Source: Acidobacteriota bacterium
Lineage (GTDB): Bacteria; Acidobacteriota; Terriglobia; Terriglobales; Acidobacteriaceae
NCBI GenBank assembly: GCA_021778845.1
Contig: JAJYBU010000008.1
Span: forward strand, 1-64,000
Reading direction: 5' to 3'
Length of the DNA stretch: 64,000 nucleotides
Each line of letters begins with the position of its first letter. Positions within the stretch are counted from its first letter, which is position 1. Positions 1-10,107 of this stretch are shown here, piece after piece. A program made the translations under genes and the position numbers. The notes under the pieces were generated by a model. That model worked only from the letters and a program-made list of their open reading frames with translations. It had not been told where the DNA came from and did not search any database.

Positions 1-830
1 CCACCCACTACATCGAGTTCGACAAGATGACCAGCGGCCTGCAAAACTCCGAGCTCATCATCATCGCCGCCCGCCCCTCCATGGGAAAGACCGCCTGGGC
101 CATCAACATCGCCCAGAACTGCGCCGTACAAGACGCCAAAGTCGTTGCCATCTTCTCGCTCGAAATGAGCAAGGAATCCCTCCTCCGCCGCATGCTCGCC
201 AGCGAAGCCACCGTCAGCAGCCGCAAGCTCCAGACCGGCTTCATCCCTCGCGAAGACAAGGGCAAGCTCATCGCCGCGCTCGACCGCCTCATGAACTCCA
301 AGATGTTCATCGACGACACCCCCGGCATCACCCTCGCCGAAATGCGCGCCAAAGCCCGCCGCCTGCGTCAGCAGGAGAACGGTCAACTCGACCTCATCGT
401 CATCGACTATCTCCAGCTCATGACCGGCTCCTCCGGCAGCTCCCAAAAGAAATTCGAGAACCGCACCCAGGAAGTCAGCAGCATCTCCCGCGGCCTCAAG
501 GCTCTCGCCAAAGAGCTCGGCGTCCCCGTCGTAGCTCTCTCGCAACTCTCACGCGGCTCTGAGCAGCGCACCGGCGACAAGAAGCCTCTGCTCTCTGACC
601 TCCGCGAGTCCGGCTCCATCGAGCAGGACGCCGACGTAGTCGCCTTCATCCACCGCGAGGAATACTACGATCGCGAAAACGAAGACGTCAAAGGCCAGGC
701 CGAGATCATCATCGCCAAGCAACGCAACGGCCCCACCGGAACAGTCAAGCTAGCCTACCTCGCCGACTACACCCGCTTTGAAAACCTCGACATGGCGCAC
801 GGCGGCAACTCCGGCGGCGACGCCTACTAA
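1..830 (+). CDS. dnaB: Replicative DNA helicase DnaB, C-terminal part (5' end outside window)
   Basis: Hexameric helicase that unwinds DNA at the replication fork and works with the DnaG primase (encoded at 51896-53665). The frame is already open at the window edge, so the N-terminal primase-interaction domain is missing. The RecA-like motor is visible: Walker A RPSMGKT near the start, the SLEMSKE motif, Walker B in IDYLQLM, the [10 protein letters not shown] segment and [17 protein letters not shown] near the end. The frame has no interruption and the C-terminus is short and Gly-rich. The methionine at 27-29 is internal to the motor domain and is not a real start. Identification is firm. Confidence 0.95.
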   Translation, partial: THYIEFDKMTSGLQNSELIIIAARPSMGKTAWAINIAQNCAVQDAKVVAIFSLEMSKESLLRRMLASEATVSSRKLQTGFIPREDKGKLIAALDRLMNSKMFIDDTPGITLAEMRAKARRLRQQENGQLDLIVIDYLQLMTGSSGSSQKKFENRTQEVSSISRGLKALAKELGVPVVALSQLSRGSEQRTGDKKPLLSDLRESGSIEQDADVVAFIHREEYYDRENEDVKGQAEIIIAKQRNGPTGTVKLAYLADYTRFENLDMAHGGNSGGDAY

Positions 831-857
831 CCATGACCTCACTGCCCCACCCATAAA

Positions 858-925
858 CTGTCATCTCGACCGGAGCCAATCGGCTTTATCGTTTGGCGTA
901 GTGGAGAGACCTGCAGTTTGCTCGC
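858..925. repeat. Dispersed intergenic repeat, 'TCTCGACCGGAGC' type
   Basis: The gap between dnaB and the L,D-transpeptidase gene carries TCATCTCGACCGGAGC, then GTAGTGGAGAGACCTGCAG. Both modules recur around 20747 and 50101 and, on the opposite strand, inside mnmG near 61880-61930. It looks like a short non-coding mobile or REP-like element. Confidence 0.6.
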
Positions 926-957
926 GCTGGCACACTACACACAAATGGGAAATTCAA

Positions 958-2817
958 CTACTCCGTCTCACCCGGCACCAGCGTCGGATTGACCTTCATC
1001 TCCGCGCGCTCATACGGCCTGCCCTTGGCCAGCGCCGCCTCCAGATCCTTGTCATACCCATAGAGATCATCGAAGAAGTGGGTCGTGCCATCCTCATCCG
1101 GCATCGCGGTAAAGTAGCCAACCACCACCGGCAGCGGCGTCTTCAGGTTCACGGTGCGATTATTCAGGTCGCCATTCATCGCCACGTCCACCTTGTCCGC
1201 GTCCCAGCCATTCTCCGCATCCGGATCGCTCTGGTCGCCATGCAGCACCCACAGCGCCATCTGGTCCGCATGCTGCAGCCGTATGCAGCCATGCGACTTA
1301 TCCCGCCGCGTCAACCCAAACAGCATCAGCTCCGGCGTCGAGTGCATATACACGTCATACTCGTTCGGAAACAGAAACTTCACCAGCCCCAGCGCATTCT
1401 TATCGCCCGGCATCTGCCGCACGTTGTAGCGCAGATGCTCCAGGTCATGCACCGTAAAGTTCGTCACCACCGTGCCATCCGCCTTGTACACCTGATAATC
1501 ATTGGCCGCGAGATACCCCAGCCCCTTGCGCATCACATGCGGCACAATCTCCTTCTTGATAATCGATGGCGGCAGATTCCAATACGGCCGAAACACCACA
1601 TACCGCATCAGCCGCACAAACATCGGCGTCGCATGATTCCCCTTGGCCTGCCCATCGACCACCTCCATCTTGAACGCCAGCGTATGGTCCGGCTCATACG
1701 CTCTCAGCATGAACTCCGGCAGATTCACCAGCACCCGTGGCTGGACATAGTTGTCCGGCAGCCAGCGCCATCGTTCCAGCGCATCATCCAGTTGCTGCAC
1801 GCGCACACTCATCGGCACATTCAGGCTGTCGATCGTCGCCTGTCCCAGTCGTCCATCCGGCTGCAGCCCATGCCGCGTCTGATACCGCTTCACCGCCGCA
1901 GCCACCCCCGCGTCATAGCTCACCGTAGCCTTCGCCGTGCCATCTCCCACCACCGTGGCCGGCGCATCGCCCTCAAACTGCAACCGCGCCCAAAGCTGCG
2001 GCACCGCCGCATACCATCCCCCCACTCCAACAGGCTTGGTCCCACTCGGCAGCGCTGGTAGCGCAGGCAGCGGTGCCGCACTCTGCTCCATCGCCAGCAC
2101 GCGATAGGTCGCCAACGACTGCTCCGCCGCCTTGTAGATCGGACTCTGCGGCTCGATACTCTCGATCACCGACGGCACATCCACCGCGTCCACCACCTGA
2201 TCGTTCAGCAGCGCCGGCACATCGAACGCCGCACGCTTCTCCGGCGTATCGATATCGAAGTTCAGCGACTGCGGATTGATCCGCCCCACATGCAGGTCCT
2301 CCACATACCGCATCGCCGAGATCGTCACCGCGACATCGAACCGTGCCACCGCATCCTGCGCCGCTTCCGAATCATCCTTCGTCCGCGCAATCGTATCCAG
2401 CCGCTTCAGCCGCCCTGTCCATCGTCCCACACCCGCGTCATCGGCGTCGTAGTCCTCCGGGTTCAACCCCTTCTTCGCCGCATCCTGAAATAACTGCAGC
2501 AGCGCCATCGCCGCCCCGGTTGGCCGTCCGTCCCGCGTCCACGCCAGTTCATCATCGCGGTCGTCATAGAACTTCACCACCGCCGCCCGGTCCTCGGCAT
2601 AGTTCTCCCAGCGCAACCCCGTCAGCGTCGGAGCCGCAACCAGCCGCTCCACATTCCCCGCAAAGTCCGTCGTATTCGGCGGTGACTTCGCCTTGCGAGG
2701 ATGAAACCGCGCTCTTAGCCCCCTCACACCGCCCTTGCACCCACTCATCCCCAGCAACGCGCAGGAGATCACCACAACAGACACAGCGGAGCCAACAGCG
2801 GTTGCGCGAAACTTCAT
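958..2817 (-). CDS. L,D-transpeptidase, YcbB/LdtD-like (YkuD domain), putative lipoprotein
   Basis: Predicted periplasmic enzyme forming 3-3 cross-links in peptidoglycan or attaching proteins to it. The N-terminus is a signal peptide ending in a lipobox-like MSGC (about residues 24-27). A central peptidoglycan-binding-like segment (around residue 320, RYQTRHGLQPDGRLG) precedes a C-terminal YkuD domain with the catalytic SHGCIRL motif (Cys near residue 510) and the upstream HST histidine. At about 619 aa it matches the large YcbB class rather than the small ErfK class. A TTG start six codons upstream is possible, but the ATG at 2817 begins a proper signal peptide. It is a single gene, convergent with dnaB. 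Confidence 0.85.
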   Translation of the reverse strand: MKFRATAVGSAVSVVVISCALLGMSGCKGGVRGLRARFHPRKAKSPPNTTDFAGNVERLVAAPTLTGLRWENYAEDRAAVVKFYDDRDDELAWTRDGRPTGAAMALLQLFQDAAKKGLNPEDYDADDAGVGRWTGRLKRLDTIARTKDDSEAAQDAVARFDVAVTISAMRYVEDLHVGRINPQSLNFDIDTPEKRAAFDVPALLNDQVVDAVDVPSVIESIEPQSPIYKAAEQSLATYRVLAMEQSAAPLPALPALPSGTKPVGVGGWYAAVPQLWARLQFEGDAPATVVGDGTAKATVSYDAGVAAAVKRYQTRHGLQPDGRLGQATIDSLNVPMSVRVQQLDDALERWRWLPDNYVQPRVLVNLPEFMLRAYEPDHTLAFKMEVVDGQAKGNHATPMFVRLMRYVVFRPYWNLPPSIIKKEIVPHVMRKGLGYLAANDYQVYKADGTVVTNFTVHDLEHLRYNVRQMPGDKNALGLVKFLFPNEYDVYMHSTPELMLFGLTRRDKSHGCIRLQHADQMALWVLHGDQSDPDAENGWDADKVDVAMNGDLNNRTVNLKTPLPVVVGYFTAMPDEDGTTHFFDDLYGYDKDLEAALAKGRPYERAEMKVNPTLVPGETE

Positions 2818-2912
2818 GATGCAGCGACGCCTCAAAGTACAGTTCTCTAAAGCCTATACGCAATCCCAGCCGCCCCACCCATTCCCTCGGCTCCTCACGC
2901 TCTACTTCCCCC

Positions 2913-4112
2913 TCACAACACTCCAGCCATCGACACCCAGCACAGCGCCGCCTGCGTCACCACCACACCCGCCGACAGCACCACAAACATCTTCCGCTCC
3001 CGGCTCTCCAGCGCATCGGCAAACACCCCGCCCACAAACGTAAACAGGAACGGCAGCGCCCACACCCACGGAGCGCTCACCACCTGCGTCGTATACAGCG
3101 GAAGCAGCATCAGCACCATCAGCAGCGGAGCCGTATTGCCAAAGTAACGGCTGGCCTTATTCCGTCCATACACCACCGCCGCCACCGCCGCCGCCACCAC
3201 GATCCCCGCATTGGCCGGCGTCATCACGAACCGCCGCGCAGCATTCAGCGAGAACCAGCTCCGCGCGCTGCCGCCGCTGAACACATACAAAAACGCGCTC
3301 ACCTTGAAGCTGAAGCCGGCAAACACCATCACCATCGCACCCAGCGCCGCATAAATCATGATCTGCGACACATACGCCCGCCGCCGCTCCGCCAAATAGA
3401 GGAAGAACCCGGCACCCGCAATGAAACCCACAATCGCCGCCAGCAGATGCGCCATCGCCGTCATGCCCAGCGCCACGGTCAACAGCACAATCCGCGGCTT
3501 CCACTTCCGCCGCGGCCCTTGCAGCGCATGCGCCACGCCCATGGCCGTATAGGTCAGCCCATACAGCCCCCACATGGCTAAAATCTCATTATTTGGCCGG
3601 GTCGCATATCTCACAATCGCCGGGCAAAAGCAGTACAGCGCCAGCGCCAGCGCTCCACCCTCCGGCCCAAACAGCCGCTTCGACACCCACCAAAGCCCGC
3701 CCCCCAGCCAGACCGCAAACAGCACAAACGGCAGCCGCAGCAGGTACTTCACAAACCCCAGCTCGTGCCGCGCCTCCCACGTCGTTCCATTCAGGCTGCC
3801 ATTGGCAAACACCCGATTCTCCGGCTTGCGAAAGTGGTCCACCGACAGCAGCACCACCCTCTGCGCGGTCAGCGGAAACCCTGCCAGCCGATACGCCAGC
3901 GTGCCATCGCCATTCAAATTCCCGCACGTCGTAAAGTATCCCTGCAGCACCGACGGCGCCTCCCACATCTCGCGTCCGCAATGCGCATACCGGTAGTCAT
4001 TCGCATCCAGCGGCTGATGCCCGATCGTCCACAGGCACTCGCCCAGCAGCATCAGCAGCAGCAGTCCCGCCACCCGCTGCGCCCGTCCAATAGAAAACCC
4101 ACGCAATCTCAT
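2913..4112 (-). CDS. Polytopic membrane protein, possible GT-C type glycosyltransferase
   Basis: About 399 aa with one N-terminal hydrophobic segment (LLLLMLLGECLW), a hydrophilic periplasmic-looking loop of roughly 100 residues containing a Glu/Asp-rich stretch, then eight or more hydrophobic segments. This arrangement (TM1, large first loop, many TMs) is usual for GT-C lipid-linked-sugar glycosyltransferases and their relatives. I see no diagnostic catalytic motif, so the function is inferred from topology only. The gene is separated by about 95 bp from the L,D-transpeptidase on the same strand, and the two may be co-transcribed. Confidence 0.5.
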   Translation of the reverse strand: MRLRGFSIGRAQRVAGLLLLMLLGECLWTIGHQPLDANDYRYAHCGREMWEAPSVLQGYFTTCGNLNGDGTLAYRLAGFPLTAQRVVLLSVDHFRKPENRVFANGSLNGTTWEARHELGFVKYLLRLPFVLFAVWLGGGLWWVSKRLFGPEGGALALALYCFCPAIVRYATRPNNEILAMWGLYGLTYTAMGVAHALQGPRRKWKPRIVLLTVALGMTAMAHLLAAIVGFIAGAGFFLYLAERRRAYVSQIMIYAALGAMVMVFAGFSFKVSAFLYVFSGGSARSWFSLNAARRFVMTPANAGIVVAAAVAAVVYGRNKASRYFGNTAPLLMVLMLLPLYTTQVVSAPWVWALPFLFTFVGGVFADALESRERKMFVVLSAGVVVTQAALCWVSMAGVL

Positions 4113-4217
4113 CCAAGCTCAAGTGTATCGAACAGAGAACAAAGTGTAGACGCCAGACCCCCGACGCTTCCGCGCCAGCCTCTATCCCCTACTCCCTATC
4201 CTCTACACTCTGTACTA

Positions 4218-4634
4218 ATGGACTCCCTCACCTTCACTCCCGGCCTCGCCTTCCTCTCCTCTGACTCCCCCGCCGTCCCCTGGACCGCGGTCTTCGAGGA
4301 CGAAGGTTCCGCCGGCTATTTTTACGCCTGCGACCGTTCCCAGCAGACCCACGACCACTGCATCCTCGACGCCATGCTCATCTACAACCGCACCGCCCTC
4401 GCCGACCCCGACTCCCCCCGCCTTGCCTCCATCCAGTGGTCCCGCTCCGGCCTCCAGTGCGTCCTCTACCTCGACGGCAGCCCCCAGGCCTTCCTCGACT
4501 TCGCCACCCACACCAGCTTTTGCCGCACCAACTTCCCCAACTACCTCGAATCCCCCGCCGACACCTGGCGCAAATCCTCCCACGCCTGGGACGACGCCAC
4601 CCTCCAGCAATTCGAAGCCGATCTCTGCGCCTGA
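4218..4634 (+). CDS. Small conserved protein, DUF2251-like
   Basis: 138-aa soluble protein. The segments VFEDEGSAGYFYACDR, ILDAMLIYN and the Trp/Asp-rich C-terminal part resemble the uncharacterised DUF2251 family, whose members are also about 140 aa; I recall the family from memory and could not search for it. No signal peptide or membrane segment. The ATG at 4218 was chosen because homologues begin near here; a longer upstream reading frame is antisense to the preceding gene. There is no clear Shine-Dalgarno sequence. Function unknown. Confidence 0.6.
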   Translation: MDSLTFTPGLAFLSSDSPAVPWTAVFEDEGSAGYFYACDRSQQTHDHCILDAMLIYNRTALADPDSPRLASIQWSRSGLQCVLYLDGSPQAFLDFATHTSFCRTNFPNYLESPADTWRKSSHAWDDATLQQFEADLCA

Positions 4635-4734
4635 ACCCAGTCACCGCCACAAAAATATTCTTCCTTCCTTTCACAAAACAGCTGTCAACTCTACCCACCC
4701 GGGAGTATGCTTAGGCAAACTTTCGGAGGCAGCG

Positions 4735-4914
4735 ATGACTGTATCTCCCGATACACGCTGGATCAGCCGCAAACGTCTCGCAAACATTCTGGGGGACCAG
4801 ACCGGTCCCGCCACCCCAAGGCAGCGCCGAATCGGAAATCGTGTGGCCTTCGGTCTGATGTTCGCCGCGCTTCTAACCATCCTCCTCCTCGACCACTACG
4901 GCATCCTGCATTAA
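4735..4914 (+). CDS. Small single-pass membrane protein, function unknown
   Basis: 59-aa ORF preceded by a strong Shine-Dalgarno GGAGG (4725-4729), five bases before the ATG. The first 36 residues are basic and polar; the rest is one hydrophobic helix (VAFGLMFAALLTILLL) with a short tail DHYGILH. A weak sigma-70-like pair, TGTCAA and TATGCT with 17-bp spacing (4683-4711), lies just upstream. No family is recognised. The ribosome-binding site and the clean amphitopic layout argue that it is real. Confidence 0.6.
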   Translation: MTVSPDTRWISRKRLANILGDQTGPATPRQRRIGNRVAFGLMFAALLTILLLDHYGILH

Positions 4915-5380
4915 CCTGCCGCCCTCCGGCAGCACGGCCATCACCGCTAATCGCCCCGCCACCACGCTCTCCAGCCAGCGCTTTCATTACCCCTGCACCC
5001 AACCGTCTGAACCGTCTCCACGGCGGCCAGTCCTGCGTTTTTGCCGCAATTCCATGCGTTTTCCAGTCCATCGCTCCATCCACTTCCACCGCCTCACCCT
5101 CCCGGGCGCCTACGCAGATCGCAGACCCCCTCAAAATTGCCTGTAACAATTTGTGATCCATGTCCTTTATCCCAATGGAAGATTCAGGCACACTGAAGAC
5201 GACCTCGGACAGGTAACGATTTATGCTGGAACTCAATGCACTGGACGCGGGCCGGGCATCTTCAGCTACCGCACCCGGCCTCGTCCATCCGTTCACCCTG
5301 AACGTTCGCAACGCTTGCCCTCGACCACCCCGTCGCCCGCTCCCCCGCAACACGCGGAGCGGCGCAAGCAAGGAATTCCC
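4915..5380. other. Gene-poor stretch, 466 bp
   Basis: No convincing reading frame, hairpin or repeat. Long frames on both strands here are composition-driven and have no matching start signal. It probably holds the promoter of the sigma-54 activator, but I cannot point to a convincing -35/-10 pair. Confidence 0.5.
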
Positions 5381-6823
<1,443 letters not shown>

Positions 6824-6839
6824 CACGGTTTGTTTCAGT

Positions 6840-6860
6840 GTTGCAACGCCCTGTTGCAAC
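6840..6860. promoter_or_regulatory. Twin GTTGCAAC palindromes, candidate enhancer sites for the sigma-54 activator
   Basis: Two copies of the perfect 8-bp palindrome GTTGCAAC (6840-6847 and 6853-6860) lie 13 bp centre to centre, just after the activator stop codon. They sit 60-80 bp upstream of a -24/-12 promoter, where upstream activating sequences usually lie. Confidence 0.55.
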
Positions 6861-6920
6861 ATAACGTCTCACTCCCAATCCATATTTCCAATAAAGCCTT
6901 CATTTCATTGATTGCGCATT

Positions 6921-6938
6921 TTGGAATATAACGTGCTT
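6921..6938 (+). promoter_or_regulatory. Sigma-54 (-24/-12) promoter
   Basis: TTGG at 6921-6924 and TGCTT at 6934-6938 put GG and GC exactly 10 bases apart (GG-N10-GC), the defining spacing of RpoN promoters. The -12 half fits the TTGCTT consensus at five of six positions. Predicted start near 6948, giving an untranslated leader of about 108 bases before the DUF302-like gene. Confidence 0.65.
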
Positions 6939-7055
6939 CTTACTTTCATTGAGTAGTTACACGGACCGGCAATCCATCACCCATGCCGCTCCCTGCAGCC
7001 CTCACCATGGTGCATATATACGCCATGCGGAAATGAAAGGGAGTAAGTACCGCAC

Positions 7056-8006
7056 ATGTCCAACTACACGAAACACGCCTCCACGACTGGCTGCAAACTA
7101 GGGTCACTCGCAATTGTATTAATCTCTCTTTCAATGACCGCCTCCGCTGCGGATAACCTCAAGCCTTTTGAAATGGCCTTTAATTCCACCGGCGACATCG
7201 CCCCGGTCGTAACCCAGCTGGAGCAGAAGCTTGCTGCCAACGGCTTTGAGGTAGTGGGAACCTACGCTCCCTACACCAACCTGAAGTTCTCCAACGGCGA
7301 GACCGTATCAGCCGAGGTCATCGGCGTCACCAACTCAGCGCTCAAACAGGCCGCAGCTCAAACCCCATTCGGTGGCTTCGCGGCCGTCCAGCGCGTGACC
7401 ATCACCAAGGTGAACGACCAGATCGAGGTAGCCTACACCAACCCCACCTACATGGCCAATGCCTATCGCCTGAAGAGCGATCTCGCAGCCGTGGACACGC
7501 AGTTGGGCAAAGCTATCGGAGCCCAGGCGGCCTTTGGATCGAAGAACGGCCTGAGCGCTTCCAACCTGCAAAACTACCACTACAAGATGATGATGCCGTA
7601 CTTCACTGACCTCGATACGCTCGCGCAATACCCCAGCTATCAGAAGGCTCTCGATGCAGTGAATGCTGGCCTCGCAGCCCACAAAGGCGGCACGGCCAAG
7701 GTCTATCAGGTATCCATTCCGGGCAAAGAGCAGGCGCTCTTTGGCGTCGCACTCTCCGGCACTCAGGGTCAGGAGTGCAGTGCCGATAGCCACATCATGA
7801 GCATCATCGATGGCAGTCAGCAGAAGTCCACAGGCCACCTGTCTTACGAAATCCTGGTCTCCGGCGGAACCGTCTACGCCCTGCCCGCGAAATTTCGCAT
7901 CGCCATAAACTTTCCCGACCTGAGCATGATGGGCCCCAATGGATTTATGGCCATCCGCTGTGCCCCAGGCGCAATTCAGGCTGCGCTCAAGGATGCCTCC
8001 AACTAA
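7056..8006 (+). CDS. Secreted protein with DUF302-like domain
   Basis: 316 aa with a Sec signal peptide cleaved after about residue 32 (MTASAADN). Residues about 35-150 resemble DUF302 (phrases such as QLEQKLAANGFEVVGTYAP, VQRVTITKVNDQIEVAYTNP), a small alpha/beta fold of unknown function that is seen in many bacteria. The C-terminal half has no domain I recognise and contains two cysteines (QECSADS, IRCAPG) that could form a disulfide. It is probably the first gene of a sigma-54 transcript with the FadL-type porin 130 bp downstream. Base composition is slightly lower in GC than in flanking genes. Confidence 0.65.
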   Translation: MSNYTKHASTTGCKLGSLAIVLISLSMTASAADNLKPFEMAFNSTGDIAPVVTQLEQKLAANGFEVVGTYAPYTNLKFSNGETVSAEVIGVTNSALKQAAAQTPFGGFAAVQRVTITKVNDQIEVAYTNPTYMANAYRLKSDLAAVDTQLGKAIGAQAAFGSKNGLSASNLQNYHYKMMMPYFTDLDTLAQYPSYQKALDAVNAGLAAHKGGTAKVYQVSIPGKEQALFGVALSGTQGQECSADSHIMSIIDGSQQKSTGHLSYEILVSGGTVYALPAKFRIAINFPDLSMMGPNGFMAIRCAPGAIQAALKDASN

Positions 8007-8136
8007 GGCTGCTCAAGCCACACGATGGATCCCATCATCGATCAGCCCACGCTTCCTGTAACTCCTGAACTGAATAGCCAATACACTCTTCTCCCACAAC
8101 GAAACACCATGCGAACGAAGAAAGAAAGAAAACCTC

Positions 8137-9420
8137 ATGACGACCTATGAGAAGGCCCAGGACAAACCCTCCTGGAGTACATACTTGCGAGCAACACTGA
8201 TTGCCCTTTCCCTATTGGCCTGCGCAGTTCCTTCACGGGCCACCAATGGCTATCAATTAATCGGCTTCGGCCAGTGTTCCATGGGCATGGGAGGTGCCGT
8301 CGTCGCCGCTCCCTGCGATCCCATGACCGCTCTCAGCAATCCCGCCGGCCTCGCGTGGATCCCCGCGCAAACCGCCTTCTCCGGCGAGATCTTCAACCCC
8401 GTCCGCAGCACGAACTTCGGCTTCGGCGACACCGGCAGCCACACCAATGTTTACGCCATCCCGGCTCTCGGCTGGTCAGCCCCTGCCGGATCCAACGTCT
8501 ACTTCGGCGGCGGCATCTTCGGTACCTCCGGTCTGGGCGTGAACTACATGCAGTCGAATACTCCCATGGGAGCCATTCAGGCCTATAGCAGTATCAACTT
8601 CATGCAGATGGCCCCAGCCATTGCCCTCAAGCTGACCAACAGACTCAGCGTCGGACTCGCCGTCAATGTCGCCGCAGAACAGGTCTCCTTCGACGAAACC
8701 TTCGGCGAGCAGGGCCTCGACCTCACCTCTCCCACCTGGGCCTACGGCGTCGGTGCCACCATCGGCGGCCTCTATAAGGTGAACAATAAAGTAACTCTCG
8801 GCGGCTCCTACAAAACCGTCATGAAGTTCACCCATCTCTACTGGCAGGAAGATGAGGAGTTTGTCCCCACAGGCGTCGGCGAGTCCGGCCCGGTCGGCAT
8901 CTCCGGTGGAGCAGGCACTTATGAGGCCCGCCTCAACTATCCCCAGCAACTAGCCCTCGGTGCCGCCTTCTATCCCGTATCCAAGTGGCTGGTCAGCGTC
9001 GAAGGCCAGTGGATCAACTGGCATAGCACCATGAATCAGTTCAAAGTCTTCGGCCCCTGGGTCGGAACCAACCAGGTGGCCCTTCCCATGAACTGGCAGA
9101 ACCAATGGGTGGGCAGCATCGGAACCCAGTACGACCTAAGCAAGAGCTGGCAGGTGCGTGCGGGCTTCAACTATGGCAATAACCCCATCAAGACGCAGGA
9201 TCTGCAAGCCAACCTGATTATGCCCGCAGTCGTAACCACGGCCGTGACCTTTGGCGCTACTCAGAAGCTGCCCATGCGCTGGAGTGTTACCGAAGCCTTC
9301 ATGCACACCTTCAAAAATACAGTCACCGACGGGACATTATTCGGAATTACCGGCCTGGCTCCATTACAGTCCGCTATGTCAGAAAACTCCGCCGGCTTCC
9401 AGATCGGATATTACTTCTAG
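8137..9420 (+). CDS. Outer-membrane porin, OmpP1/FadL/TodX family
   Basis: 427-aa outer-membrane beta-barrel of the family that admits hydrophobic compounds (long-chain fatty acids, aromatics). There is a signal peptide (ALSLLACAVPSRA), then the family-typical N-terminus with NGYQLIGFGQCSMGMGGA and the NPAG signature in ALSNPAGLAW. Alternating aromatic strands follow, and the protein ends in a terminal aromatic (IGYYF), as expected for BAM recognition. It lies downstream of the DUF302-like gene and is followed by a terminator hairpin, so the two form one unit under the adjacent sigma-54 activator. Substrate not determinable; hydrophobic sulfur or aromatic compounds would fit the context. Confidence 0.85.
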   Translation: MTTYEKAQDKPSWSTYLRATLIALSLLACAVPSRATNGYQLIGFGQCSMGMGGAVVAAPCDPMTALSNPAGLAWIPAQTAFSGEIFNPVRSTNFGFGDTGSHTNVYAIPALGWSAPAGSNVYFGGGIFGTSGLGVNYMQSNTPMGAIQAYSSINFMQMAPAIALKLTNRLSVGLAVNVAAEQVSFDETFGEQGLDLTSPTWAYGVGATIGGLYKVNNKVTLGGSYKTVMKFTHLYWQEDEEFVPTGVGESGPVGISGGAGTYEARLNYPQQLALGAAFYPVSKWLVSVEGQWINWHSTMNQFKVFGPWVGTNQVALPMNWQNQWVGSIGTQYDLSKSWQVRAGFNYGNNPIKTQDLQANLIMPAVVTTAVTFGATQKLPMRWSVTEAFMHTFKNTVTDGTLFGITGLAPLQSAMSENSAGFQIGYYF

Positions 9421-9429
9421 CCATCGTCT

Positions 9430-9458
9430 CCAGCCATCCTTCCTCGAAGGATGGCTGG
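9430..9458 (+). terminator. Terminator-like hairpin after the porin gene
   Basis: Perfect 12-bp stem (CCAGCCATCCTT at 9430-9441, complement at 9447-9458) with a 5-base loop, starting 10 bases after the FadL stop. The following tract is AT-rich (ATATATCC) but not a clean T-run. Confidence 0.7.
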
Positions 9459-9563
9459 ATATATCCTTACACAACTAACAAAATGCTTCGACAACTTACA
9501 ACATTTTCACCTCATGTAACTACAACAAATATCTCTACAACACTGATTAATTTGCAACTTATA

Positions 9564-9613
9564 CGTGATGGAAATCACGGAAAAATATAGCAATATTTCT
9601 TACATTTATTGTT
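9564..9613 (+). promoter_or_regulatory. CRP/FNR-family site and putative class II promoter of the sulfur operon
   Basis: CGTGAT-GGAA-ATCACG (9564-9579) contains GTGA-N6-TCAC, the half-sites of CRP/FNR-type regulators. Its centre is 41.5 bases upstream of a start predicted 7 bases after the -10-like TACATT (9601-9606), the classical activating position. The stretch AAATATAGCAATATTT (9583-9598) is also partly palindromic and could be the ArsR operator. Inference from spacing only. Confidence 0.5.
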
Positions 9614-9675
9614 AGTAGTTCAGTAAGTACGCAACTAAGTAATCAGGCAAGCAGCTACAGCCACGAGGAGGCCAG

Positions 9676-10095
9676 ATGTCCACGAAAACTACGCATCAGG
9701 ACCGGCATCTGGACTGCATACGCATGGGCGACTTCTTCATGATCCTCGCCCACTCCACAAGGATGCGCATCTTCTGTGCCCTTCAGAACGGACCCAGGAG
9801 CGTGACCCGGATCGCCGAAGAAGCCGAGATCTCGGTCTCCAACGCCTCACAGCATCTGCGCCTCATGCGCGACCGTGGCGCAGTTATCTCCGAACGGCAA
9901 GGTCAGACCGTCTCCTATGGCATAGCCGATCAACGGTTTTTCCAGGCAGCCAATCTGATTCGCGAGGCGCTCGATGACCGCAACAGCGTCACCGAATGCA
10001 GCCGATTCGCAGTATGCACGCAAGCACTTACTGAAGCAGATCAAACAGATGAAGCTCATTCCATTGAAAGCATCCACCAGCCCATAACCCACTAG
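9676..10095 (+). CDS. ArsR-family transcriptional regulator, candidate sulfur-responsive repressor
   Basis: 139-aa winged-helix protein. The HTH (ISVSNASQHLRLMRDRGAV) and beta-hairpin (SERQGQTVSYGI) are standard for ArsR/SmtB proteins. The metal-binding CxC of true ArsR is absent. Cysteines are at residues 14, 34, 108 and 114; two near the C-terminus (ECSRFAVC) resemble the redox/persulfide-sensing arrangement of BigR/SqrR and of the regulators of sHdr clusters. The start is fixed by GAGGAGG just upstream. It heads the TusA-Hdr-DsrE2 genes, so it probably controls them in response to reactive sulfur; that ligand is an inference. Confidence 0.8.
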   Translation: MSTKTTHQDRHLDCIRMGDFFMILAHSTRMRIFCALQNGPRSVTRIAEEAEISVSNASQHLRLMRDRGAVISERQGQTVSYGIADQRFFQAANLIREALDDRNSVTECSRFAVCTQALTEADQTDEAHSIESIHQPITH

Positions 10096-10107
10096 AAGGA
10101 GACGTTT

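Noticed and set aside
778-2061. Long plus-strand open frame opposite the L,D-transpeptidase
   Set aside because: It is rich in Arg/His/Pro with no domain and no ribosome site; it is the antisense shadow of the real minus-strand gene.
9579-9590. Second sigma-54 promoter in front of arsR
   Set aside because: GG and GC are nine, not ten, bases apart, and the surroundings do not fit the consensus.
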